Shown here: in pieces, positions 1 to 6,078 of the stretch
Layout of the letters: every line of letters starts with the position of its first letter
Numbering within the stretch: position 1 is the stretch's first letter
NCBI GenBank assembly: GCA_009692985.1
Contig: SHYF01000033.1
Coordinates: 1 to 13,226, forward strand
Source: Dehalococcoidia bacterium
GTDB taxonomy: Bacteria > Chloroflexota > Dehalococcoidia > Lucifugimonadales > SHYF01
Direction of reading: 5' to 3'
Length of the DNA stretch: 13,226 nt
Notes under the pieces: model-generated
What the model was told of the DNA's origin: nothing
Seen by the model: only the letters and a program-made list of their open reading frames with translations
The model's database searches: none
Translations under genes and position numbers: made by a program

Positions 1-987
1 GAAAATGGCCTTGACCTTGCCATGGTTCTTGGGGGAGATGATCAGGAGCATCCGCTCCTGGGACTCGGAGAGCATCACCTCGTATGGAGTCATCCCCTGC
101 TCACGACGGGGCACACGGGAAACATCCAGGCGGAACCCGGTGCCTCCACGAGCGGCGGACTCCACGATGGAGCTGGTGAGTCCAGCGGCGCCCAGGTCCT
201 GCAGGCCATCCAGAAGACCTGCCTTCACCACCTCCAGACAAGCCTCGATGAGCACCTTTTCCAGGAACGGGTTGCCCACCTGGACGGCGGGGCGTTGTTC
301 TCGCTCCGCCTCGAAGGTACGTGAGGCCAGGCCCGACGACCCGTGGATGCCATCGCGGCCCGTCTCTGCGCCCACCAGCACAAGCAAATGGCCGGGCGTC
401 CGCGCAGCCGCGCGCATCATCCCCTCCGAGGATACGATGCCCAGGCAGAGGGCGTTGATGAGTGGGTTGTTGGCGTAGGTGGGTGAGAAGAATATCTCGC
501 CGCCAACGTCCGGTACGCCGATGCAGTTCCCATATGCCGCAATGCCGCCTATAACCCCGTTGAACAGATAGCGGCTGCGGGAGTCGGAAAGCGGGCCAAA
601 TCGCAGTGAGTTGAGCAGCGCTATGGGCCGCGCGCCCATGGCCAGGATGTCCCGGACGATGCCGCCTACACCCGTAGCGGCTCCCTGGTAAGGCTCCACC
701 GCCGATGGATGGTTGTGCGACTCTATCTTGAATACGGCTGCAAGGCCGTTGCCAATGTCTATGGCGCCAGCGTTCTCCTGCCCCGGCGCCACCAGCAGGC
801 GAGTGCTTTCCGACGGGAACAGCCGGAGCAGCTGCTTGGAATGCTTATAGCCACAATGCTCGCTCCACAGAGCGCCGAACATACCTAGCTCCACAGGAGT
901 GGGCTCCCTATCCAGCTGCTGGACTATGGCCTGGTACTCGGCTTGGCTGAGGGCTATCTCATCCAGGGCTTCTTTGGTAACTGGCAT
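1..987 (-). CDS. purL: Phosphoribosylformylglycinamidine synthase II (PurL), 5' part, cut by the left edge
   Basis: Fourth step of de novo purine synthesis: FGAR + Gln + ATP to FGAM, in the cytoplasm. The reverse strand is open for 329 codons from the ATG at 985-987 to the edge. It carries the family motifs in order: GALWSEHCGYKHSK (residues 38-51, with the conserved His44), FKIESHNHPSAVEPYQGAATG (86-106, quoted here as two adjoining motifs FKIESHNHPS and AVEPYQGAATG), then GGIVRD (108-113) and a GNPFLEK segment further on. The N-terminus fits the short PurL of about 740 residues that works with separate PurS and PurQ, so roughly the last 400 residues lie outside. There is no Shine-Dalgarno before the ATG, and a TACAAT box lies 9 bases upstream, so the message may be leaderless. 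Divergent from the flavin oxidoreductase. Identity is secure. Confidence 0.96.
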   Translation of the reverse strand, partial: MPVTKEALDEIALSQAEYQAIVQQLDREPTPVELGMFGALWSEHCGYKHSKQLLRLFPSESTRLLVAPGQENAGAIDIGNGLAAVFKIESHNHPSAVEPYQGAATGVGGIVRDILAMGARPIALLNSLRFGPLSDSRSRYLFNGVIGGIAAYGNCIGVPDVGGEIFFSPTYANNPLINALCLGIVSSEGMMRAAARTPGHLLVLVGAETGRDGIHGSSGLASRTFEAEREQRPAVQVGNPFLEKVLIEACLEVVKAGLLDGLQDLGAAGLTSSIVESAARGGTGFRLDVSRVPRREQGMTPYEVMLSESQERMLLIISPKNHGKVKAIF

Positions 988-996
988 GACTCTGTT

Positions 997-1002
997 ATTG
1001 TA
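997..1002 (-). promoter_or_regulatory. Candidate -10 box for purL
   Basis: Reading the minus strand, TACAAT (5 of 6 to TATAAT) ends 9 bases before the purL ATG. Transcription would start within one or two bases of the start codon. No convincing -35 hexamer was seen at 16-18 bases. Inference from sequence only. Confidence 0.4.
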
Positions 1003-1029
1003 CGGGATAGGCTGGAAGGAGGCCAGTCA

Positions 1030-1166
1030 CTAGCAGGCTGCTGAAAAAGGGGAGTCCAGAGGGGCGAAGCCCCTTTGGTGGGGGTCTGGGGGTATCCCCC
1101 AGATATACTTTTTACCCCCTTCCTGGCTAGGAAGGGGGTAAGGGGGATGGTCGAAAGAGTTTTTCA
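1030..1166 (+). repeat. Three-hairpin dispersed element, copy 1
   Basis: Starts CTAGCAGGCTGCTGAAAAA and ends GAGTTTTTCA, giving an imperfect terminal inverted repeat (TGAAAAA / TTTTTCA). Inside are three hairpins: GGGGC-GAA-GCCCC (1061-1073), TCTGGGGG-TAT-CCCCCAGA (1085-1103) and a perfect 13-bp stem with loop GGCT (1112-1124 paired with 1129-1141). It fills about half of the 315-base gap between purL and the flavin oxidoreductase, which are divergent. The rest of that gap holds only candidate promoters. No transposase is encoded, so this is a MITE-like or REP-like unit. Confidence 0.85.
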
Positions 1167-1244
1167 TCACCCAAATGGAGCTTCAGGTTCAGTCTGCTTT
1201 GTGTGGTGGTGGCCTGGAATGAAATGGAGAAAGTTGTGGGTGAC

Positions 1245-1273
1245 TTGCGGAATTTCAACGATTTGTGTATGGT
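1245..1273 (+). promoter_or_regulatory. Weak candidate promoter for the flavin oxidoreductase
   Basis: TTGCGG (1245-1250), 17-base spacer, TATGGT (1268-1273). Each hexamer matches the consensus only moderately (3/6 and 4/6), but spacing is optimal and it lies 30 bases before the chosen start. Confidence 0.3.
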
Positions 1274-1302
1274 ACAGTGACAACAAAAGGAGGATGCGCG
1301 GC

Positions 1303-2400
1303 ATGAAAATAGGCATGATGGTTCCCAACTACGCACGGTGGTTCCGGGGCGATGGCATATGGGCAACGTGTGAAAAGGGCAAAGAATTGGGCCTGGATGC
1401 CCTTTGCTTCGTTGACCATGTAATGGTCACGCCCCACCAGTACGTTGGCTACGGCAACGGCTACATGGACCAGTGGACAGCCATGGCCTACGTGGCTGCT
1501 GTGACCAACGCCCAGGGATGGAGGCCTATCCTGACCCAGGGAGTATGGGTGGTGCCCTATCGCCCGGCCATACAGGCGGCCAAGGTGATTGCCACTGTGG
1601 ACTCCCTATCGGGCGGGCGCGTGTTGATTGGGGCTGGCAGCGGCTACAACGAGAACGAGTTCCGCTCCCTGGGCCTCAACGTCAAGGAACGTGGCGACAT
1701 GACGGATGAGTACCTGGCGTGCATGCAGGAGCTGTGGACCCATCCGGTAGCTTCCTTTCACGGCAAGTACGTCAACTTCGACGAGATGACAATCTCCGTG
1801 CGTCCGGCGCAGCAGCCCCATCCTCCCATCATCTATGGCTCTCATGGGCCGCGGCCTTATAGACGCATAGCTGAGCGGTACCAGGGTTGGTTCGGTAACG
1901 GCGGTCGAACTGCGGAGTCCTTGCGGCAGTTTGAGAAGGACCAGGCTACGGTGGAATCCCTGTGGAAGGAGTACGGGCGGAAAGGCAAGCCTTACCAGAT
2001 GGCGCTGGCTATGACACATCTGACCACGGACCGCAGCCAGGCGGGCAGTGTTGTAACGAAGGGGCTGGACAGCCCAGAGCTAGGCACTCCAGAAGTAGTT
2101 ACGCTCACTGATGGCCGCACGTATGAACGGTTCGCCGAGGGTACACAGCGGACATATGCGTCTCGATACCACATGACCCACGTGGACGAGTATGTGCAGC
2201 AGCTCCGGACTATGGCTGACCAGGGTGTTGACATGGCCGTGGTCTGGTTGCCTTCGTACCGCTTTGGCAGCCTGGACAACCAGCAGATGCAGCTCCAACA
2301 GATGGAGATATTTGCCGAGCATGTCTTGCCGAAAATACCCAGGGACAAGCGCAAGATAGAGTTCGACTTTGGCGGCAAGCTAATGACCCCTATAGTCTAG
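1303..2400 (+). CDS. Luciferase-like (LLM class) flavin/F420-dependent oxidoreductase
   Basis: A 365-residue cytoplasmic TIM-barrel oxidoreductase of the bacterial luciferase-like family, which uses FMN or coenzyme F420. The substrate cannot be told from sequence. Visible family features: beta-1 MKIGMMVPNY (1-10), GLDALCFVDH (30-39), the PYRPAIQAAKVIATVDSLS block (85-103) and GGRVLIGAGSGYNENEF (104-120), the signature of the F420-type subgroup, then RGDMTDEYLACMQELW (130-145). The reading frame is open back to 1075, but that extension only translates hairpin element copy 1. I chose ATG 1303 because AAGGAGG (1287-1293) lies 9 bases before it and the family N-terminus begins there. The stop TAG is shared with the CTAG end of element copy 2. 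Choice of FMN or F420 is unsettled. Confidence 0.93.
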   Translation: MKIGMMVPNYARWFRGDGIWATCEKGKELGLDALCFVDHVMVTPHQYVGYGNGYMDQWTAMAYVAAVTNAQGWRPILTQGVWVVPYRPAIQAAKVIATVDSLSGGRVLIGAGSGYNENEFRSLGLNVKERGDMTDEYLACMQELWTHPVASFHGKYVNFDEMTISVRPAQQPHPPIIYGSHGPRPYRRIAERYQGWFGNGGRTAESLRQFEKDQATVESLWKEYGRKGKPYQMALAMTHLTTDRSQAGSVVTKGLDSPELGTPEVVTLTDGRTYERFAEGTQRTYASRYHMTHVDEYVQQLRTMADQGVDMAVVWLPSYRFGSLDNQQMQLQQMEIFAEHVLPKIPRDKRKIEFDFGGKLMTPIV

Positions 2401-2540
2401 CAGGTATTCGGGGAACCCTCATCCCCTGTATCCCCCTCTCCATTGCCAAGGGAGAGGGGGAGGGAAGAGAATCTGGGGGACACCCCCGGTCCCCCGCCAG
2501 AATCCCGACAGGTCGGGACTCTGGACTCCCACGAAACACA
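2397..2540 (-). repeat. Three-hairpin dispersed element, copy 2 (inverted, diverged)
   Basis: The reverse complement reads GGGAGTCCAGAG, then GGGGGTGTCCCCCAGATT, then a C-rich/G-rich hairpin, and ends in CTAG at 2397-2400. On the plus strand the strongest stem is CCCCCTCTCC (2432-2441) with GGAGAGGGGG (2451-2460), loop 9. Where the other copies carry hairpin 1, this copy carries the TCCCGAC palindrome. It separates the convergent oxidoreductase and nuclease genes, so its hairpins could stop transcription from both sides. There is no U-tract, so it is not a classical intrinsic terminator. Confidence 0.75.
2503..2519. repeat. Short palindrome TCCCGAC-AG-GTCGGGA
   Basis: Perfect 7-bp arms around AG. 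One of four occurrences in the window of the unit GTCCCGAC-N2-4-GTCGGGAC (others at 4487, 5650 and 7591). Lies inside hairpin element copy 2. Confidence 0.75.
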
Positions 2541-2577
2541 TATTCCTAATCGCTGCCAGAGCTTGCGGCGGAGTGCT

Positions 2578-3309
2578 TTACGCATCTGATGGAGGTCTGG
2601 TCATCTCCATAAGCTCCTCCACGGCCTGGCACTCCTTGCAACCACCGTTGCCGGCGGGGGGCGCATCCTGTTCCAGGATTGCCTTGGCCAACAGCAACAG
2701 CCCCTCTATGAAGCTGTCTGGCTTTACGTCCACGGCCTTTAGCTTGGGTGTAAAGCCCAGCAGGAACTCCTCCTGTGTACGGGCCGCCAGGCTGGGGTCG
2801 CCTTCCAGGTCGGTGTTCGGCTCGAAATAGATGAGGCTGAGACCCGACACCGGCGAAAAGGCGTGGCGGCTGCCTATGTAGGCGTAGGCGTTTAGCTGGG
2901 CCACGTATCTTGGGAACATGCTCTGGGCGTTGTCGGTCAGCCGCGCTGTCTTGTAGTCCACGATGTGGTAGGTGGCACCTTTCAGTCGCAGCACCTCGTC
3001 GGGTTCACCCCGCAGCGTCATGCTGCTCTTGGGGTCCATCGCCGTGAAGCTCCTGTAGTTGGGCACTGTCTCCATGTCATCCACCTCTCCAACGGTGGGA
3101 AACCAGGCAGGCAGCACCCCAGCAGAATCGAAGTGGTGGCGCGCCATCTGCTTCACGTACCTGTCTATGGAGCTGAAGATGCAGGGGAACGACTGATATG
3201 GCAGACGCCGGGATTTTGCTTTACCCAGAAGCAGCGAGGGCAGTAGCCCGGCTGGGCGAGCTCTGATAGGTTCGTGGCTGAAATTGTTAGAGCCATTGGT
3301 TTGCTCCAT
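2578..3309 (-). CDS. PD-(D/E)XK nuclease family protein (RecB/Cas4-like)
   Basis: A 243-residue protein with the PD-(D/E)XK nuclease core: GEPDEV (101-106, conserved Asp104), the beta-strand motif YHIVDYKTA (114-122, Asp118 and Lys120) and the downstream QLNAYAY motif (138-144, Gln138). These are metal-dependent DNA-cleaving domains of RecB, AddB and Cas4 type. Near the C-terminus a GCKEC pair (Cys224, Cys227) is what remains of the Cys-rich segment; only two cysteines are seen, not the four of an Fe-S Cas4/AddB. No cas genes or repair helicase lie nearby, so the role is unknown, with DNA repair the default guess. The N-terminus is uncertain: ATG 3307-3309 has no clear Shine-Dalgarno but a perfect TATAAT box is 23 bases upstream. 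Convergent with the oxidoreductase, divergent from the SDR. Confidence 0.85.
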   Translation of the reverse strand: MEQTNGSNNFSHEPIRARPAGLLPSLLLGKAKSRRLPYQSFPCIFSSIDRYVKQMARHHFDSAGVLPAWFPTVGEVDDMETVPNYRSFTAMDPKSSMTLRGEPDEVLRLKGATYHIVDYKTARLTDNAQSMFPRYVAQLNAYAYIGSRHAFSPVSGLSLIYFEPNTDLEGDPSLAARTQEEFLLGFTPKLKAVDVKPDSFIEGLLLLAKAILEQDAPPAGNGGCKECQAVEELMEMTRPPSDA

Positions 3310-3332
3310 AGTCGGCTGAACGTGGCACGCCC

Positions 3333-3338
3333 ATTATA
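3333..3338 (-). promoter_or_regulatory. Candidate -10 box (TATAAT) for the nuclease gene
   Basis: A perfect TATAAT on the minus strand, 23 bases before the ATG at 3309. No good -35 match at 16-19 bases. It lies between the gene and element copy 3. Confidence 0.4.
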
Positions 3339-3361
3339 CTTGCTTGGCGACTATCGCAGAC

Positions 3362-3501
3362 TGTGGAAAAACTCCCTCTACCATTCCCCTGGCCCCCTTC
3401 CTGGCCAGGAAGGGGGTGAAAGGTATATCTGGTGGGTACCCCCAGACCCCCACCAAAGGGGCTTCGCCCCTCTGGCCTCCTCGTTTTCGGCAACCTGCTA
3501 G
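3362..3501 (-). repeat. Three-hairpin dispersed element, copy 3 (inverted)
   Basis: The reverse complement starts CTAGCAGGTTGCCGAAAA and ends GGGAGTTTTTCCACAG, collinear with copy 1. Hairpin 3 is a perfect 24-base palindrome, CCCCCTTCCTGG (3393-3404) with CCAGGAAGGGGG (3405-3416). Hairpin 2 is less perfect here. It occupies most of the 322-base gap between the divergent nuclease and SDR genes; promoter-like boxes lie on both sides of it, outside the element. Confidence 0.85.
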
Positions 3502-3512
3502 GAGCGCCCTGT

Positions 3513-3541
3513 TTGCCCATGCTCCCTCGGCTTGATATGAT
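3513..3541 (+). promoter_or_regulatory. Promoter for the SDR-prfB pair
   Basis: TTGCCC (3513-3518), exactly 17 bases, TATGAT (3536-3541): 4/6 and 5/6 to the sigma-70 consensus. It starts 12 bases after element copy 3 and would give a leader of about 80 bases. Confidence 0.55.
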
Positions 3542-3631
3542 GTAAGCGTCGGCAGAATCCGCCATCATGTAGGCTTGGCGCCAATGACCCAGACTAATCG
3601 GGACGGTTCATAGCTATAGGAGACGGCCAAT

Positions 3632-4450
3632 ATGGATTTTGGACTGAAAGGTAAGCATGCGGTGGTGGCTGGAGGGGGTCGCGGCATTGGCAAAGCGATT
3701 GCGCGAGAGTTGTGCCGCGAAGGGGCTGATGTAGTTATCGCCTCCCGCACGCTGGAGCAACTGAAAGAAACAGCACGGGAGATTGAGGACGAGACTGGAC
3801 GGCGGGTTATTCCATTAGTGTTTGATGCGACCCAACGGGACAAGGTGGACCGGATGATGGCTGAGGCGGCAGAGAAGCTGGGAGGGCTGCACATTCTTGT
3901 CAACAGCGCCTCGCTGCCCGTCGGGTCAGCCACTGCCATCGGCCCCATCGAAACAGTAAATGAGGATGACTTGATGCGCGACTTCGACGTCAAGTATGTG
4001 GGAGCGTTGCGCTGCGCCCGTGCCGCCATTCCATTCCTGAAAAAGCAGGGGTGGGGCCGCATTATCAACATTAGCGGCGGCGCTGCCCGTACCGCTGGCA
4101 ACTTGAGCGGTGGAGCGCGAAACGTCTCTCTGGTGCATCTGACCAAGACACTATCTAACCAGCTTGGACGCTACGGCATTACAGTCAACTGCATCCATCC
4201 AGGCGCCGTCCGCACAGAGGGCACGCCAGCACTGTTGGCCTCCCGCGCGGCCCAACAGGGCATATCGCTAGAAGAGCTGGAGAAGCGCGACTTTGCTCCT
4301 GGCTCCCCCGGTGCCAACGCTATTGGGCGCATGGTGGATGCCTCGGAGATTGCCTACCTGGCGACGTTCTTGGCCTCCGACAAAGCTTGGGCCATCACCG
4401 GCGAGGTCATGGCGGCCACAGGTGGCTCCGGCAATGCCGTATATTACTGA
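3632..4450 (+). CDS. SDR-fold protein lacking the canonical YxxxK active site
   Basis: A 272-residue classical-length short-chain dehydrogenase/reductase. The Rossmann nucleotide motif AGGGRGIG is at 13-20, ASR (37-39) follows beta-2 as in NADP-type members, FDAT at 64-67, NSAS (91-94) replaces NNAG, and RIINISGG (143-150) holds a Ser at the catalytic serine position (148). From there the family expects YxxxK before the LTK-type helix. Aligning HLTKTLSNQLG (169-179) to the usual region puts Gly160 and Asn164 at the Tyr and Lys positions. The C-terminus has the normal PGAVRTE (190-196) and GEVMAATGG (257-265). So it folds as an SDR, but oxidoreductase activity is doubtful or uses other residues. 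AGGAG (3618-3622) lies 9 bases before ATG 3632. prfB follows after 88 bases with no promoter seen between. Confidence 0.9.
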   Translation: MDFGLKGKHAVVAGGGRGIGKAIARELCREGADVVIASRTLEQLKETAREIEDETGRRVIPLVFDATQRDKVDRMMAEAAEKLGGLHILVNSASLPVGSATAIGPIETVNEDDLMRDFDVKYVGALRCARAAIPFLKKQGWGRIINISGGAARTAGNLSGGARNVSLVHLTKTLSNQLGRYGITVNCIHPGAVRTEGTPALLASRAAQQGISLEELEKRDFAPGSPGANAIGRMVDASEIAYLATFLASDKAWAITGEVMAATGGSGNAVYY

Positions 4451-4486
4451 ACCTCGATACTGGTTTAAGCTGTCAGACTTATTCAA

Positions 4487-4504
4487 GTCCCAACAGGTCG
4501 GGAC
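4487..4504. repeat. Short palindrome GTCCCAAC-AG-GTCGGGAC
   Basis: 8-bp arms with one mismatch around AG, same unit as at 2503, 5650 and 7591. Sits 36 bases after the SDR stop and 34 bases before the prfB start, where it could form a small hairpin in the joint transcript. Confidence 0.65.
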
Positions 4505-4538
4505 AAAACAGAACGCTGGGGAAAAGGAAGTAATCATC

Positions 4539-5649
4539 TTGCAAGAAAGCAAAGAGCGCGCCGTGCTACTTCGCCATCGCATATCTGACCTCATGGAGCG
4601 TCTTTGACCTGGCCGCCAAAGAGGAAGAGATCGCACGGTTGCAGCGGCGCAGTGCAGCATCCGACTTCTGGGAGCGCCCACAAGAGGCGCAGTCCGCCAT
4701 GCGCCGCCTGGCCCAGCTTGGTGAAATGGTGGGCCAGTGGCAAGGCTTGCACCAGCGGGCCGTTGCCCTTGATGAGCTAGTCCAACTAGCCCTGGATGAG
4801 GATGACGCCAGTCTTCAGGACACATTCCAGGAGGAGCTGCTGGCACTGGAGTCGCAGCTAGGCCAGATGGAGTTCCTGCTAGCCTTCTCCGGCCCCTACG
4901 ACGACCGTACAGCCATCTTGGCCGTCCACGCTGGTGCCGGCGGCACTGAGTCCCAGGACTGGGCCCAGATGCTGTTGCGCATGTACCTACGCTGGGCGGA
5001 GAGCCAGGGGTACAAGACTCAGATCCTGGACATGTCGCCTGGTGACGAGGCCGGCATCAAGAGCGCAATGGTGGAGGTGGCAGGCCAGTGGGCCTACGGC
5101 TATCTGAGGGCGGAGCGTGGTGTCCACCGGCTGGTGCGTCTCTCCCCCTATGACGCCGCCCATGCTCGCCACACCTCCTTTGCCCTGGTGGAGGTGCTGC
5201 CAGAGGCGGAGCAGGAGACGGAACTGATCATCGGCCCAGACGATCTGCGCGTGGACGTTTACCACGCTAGCGGCCACGGCGGCCAGAACGTCCAGAAGAC
5301 GTCCACCGCCATTCGCATAACCCACCTGCCCTCTGGAATAGTCGTCACATGCCAGAACGAACGCTCCCAGCTCCAGAACAAGGAGTCAGCCATGAAGGTG
5401 CTGCGGGCAAGGCTGGTGGAGCGCGAGATAAAAAGGCGCGCCGAGGAGCAGGCCAAGCTCAAGGGCCAGCACATATCAGCGGAGTGGGGCAACCAGATTC
5501 GCAGCTACGTCCTGCATCCATATAAGATGGTGAAGGACCACCGCACAGGGTACGAGACATCGGACACTGATGCCGTGCTGAACGGCCAGCTGAGCCAACT
5601 GCTTCAGGCATACTTGCTTTCCGCCATCGGCCAGGCGCAGAGCGGATAG
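4539..5649 (+). CDS. prfB: Peptide chain release factor 2 (RF2), with +1 programmed frameshift
   Basis: Releases the peptide at UGA and UAA. Frame 0 runs from TTG 4539 (AAGGAAG 8 bases upstream) through 22 codons to CTT-TGA (4602-4607). A +1 shift at CTT continues with GAC 4606 into the main frame, giving 369 residues, the normal RF2 length. The shift site matches the classical one: GGAG, three bases, CTT TGA C. Main-frame features: coiled-coil N-domain with SDFWERPQEAQ, HAGAGGTESQDWAQ, the peptide-anticodon site at 202-204, GHGGQNVQKTSTAIRI with the catalytic GGQ (247-249), and a C-terminal HPYKMVKDHRTGYET. In the stop-codon recognition tripeptide the usual Ser-Pro-Phe is Ser-Pro-Tyr (tcc ccc tat at 5142-5150). 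An annotation without the frameshift starts too late, near 4639. Expression is autoregulated: low RF2 slows termination at the UGA and favours the shift. Confidence 0.95.
4595..4608 (+). promoter_or_regulatory. RF2 programmed +1 frameshift site
   Basis: GGAG (4595-4598) acts as internal Shine-Dalgarno, a 3-base spacer CGT, then slippery CTT (4602-4604), in-frame TGA (4605-4607) and C4608, the base that makes TGAC a weak stop. Spacing equals that of the Escherichia coli prfB site, though the internal Shine-Dalgarno is weaker than the E. coli AGGGGG. Confidence 0.92.
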
Positions 5650-5668
5650 GTCCGACTGCTGTCGGGAC
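5650..5668. repeat. Short palindrome GTCCGAC-TGCT-GTCGGGAC
   Basis: Same unit as at 2503, 4487 and 7591, with one base missing in the left arm. It begins at the base right after the prfB TAG (5647-5649), so it could form a hairpin at the mRNA 3' end; no U-tract follows. Confidence 0.6.
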
Positions 5669-5714
5669 GAAAGGACAATGCCGTACCCGTTGCGAAAGTT
5701 GTCATCCATCACCA

Positions 5715-6078
5715 CTAGAAGGCTGCTGAGAAAGGGGAGTGCAGAGGGCTACGTCCTTCTGCCGGGAGTATGAGGGTGTCCCTCAGATACAAATTATTTC
5801 CCCTTCCTGGCCAGAGCCTGTCCCTGAGCCCTTCGGCCCTGGGCAGGCCTCAAGGGCAGGCTCCGCGAATGGGAAGCCGAAGGCCGTTGTCTCAAAAGTC
5901 AGGAAGGCGCAGGGAACCTTGGTTCCCGCTGGGGGTCTGGGGGTATCCCCCAGATTCAAAACTCCCCATCCCCGACACGGAGAGGGGGATGTAGGGGGTG
6001 AGGTCAGGGACTTTTGGGACAAAGCTAAGGAAAGGGGGTTAGGGGGATGGTCGGAAGAGGTTCTCAGCACGCCGCTAG
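5715..6078 (+). repeat. Three-hairpin element, copy 4: nested composite
   Basis: Bounded by CTAG at both ends (5715-5718, 6075-6078) with inverted termini: left CTAGAAGGCTGCTGAGAA, right reverse complement CTAGCGGCGTGCTGAGAA. Hairpin 1 is GCAGAGGG/CCTTCTGC, and hairpin 2 is TGAGGG-TGT-CCCTCA (5771-5785). Hairpin 3 is split: the left arm CCCCTTCCT is at 5800-5808 and the right arm AAGGAAAGGGGG at 6027-6038, with about 210 bases between. This explains nearly all of the 397-base gap between prfB and the peptidase. The last 32 bases overlap the annotated peptidase start. Confidence 0.8.
5812..6023 (+). repeat. Insertion inside the hairpin-3 loop of copy 4
   Basis: About 210 bases interrupting copy 4. 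Contains a long imperfect stem GAGCCTGTCCCTGAG (5814-5828) with CTCAAGGGCAGGCTC (5849-5863), a perfect GGGAACC-TT-GGTTCCC (5912-5927), then the right half of another element copy: hairpin 2 TCTGGGGG-TAT-CCCCCAGA (5936-5954) and CATCCCC/GGGGATG (5967-5991). Boundaries are approximate. Confidence 0.6.

Noticed and set aside
1075..1302. Longer N-terminus for the flavin oxidoreductase
   Set aside because: The extension translates hairpin element copy 1 and intergenic DNA. A strong AAGGAGG precedes ATG 1303, where the family N-terminus begins.
4639..5649. prfB starting at TTG 4639 as a simple open frame
   Set aside because: This drops the first ~33 residues of RF2; the upstream frame plus the CTT-TGA-C shift site restores the full family length.
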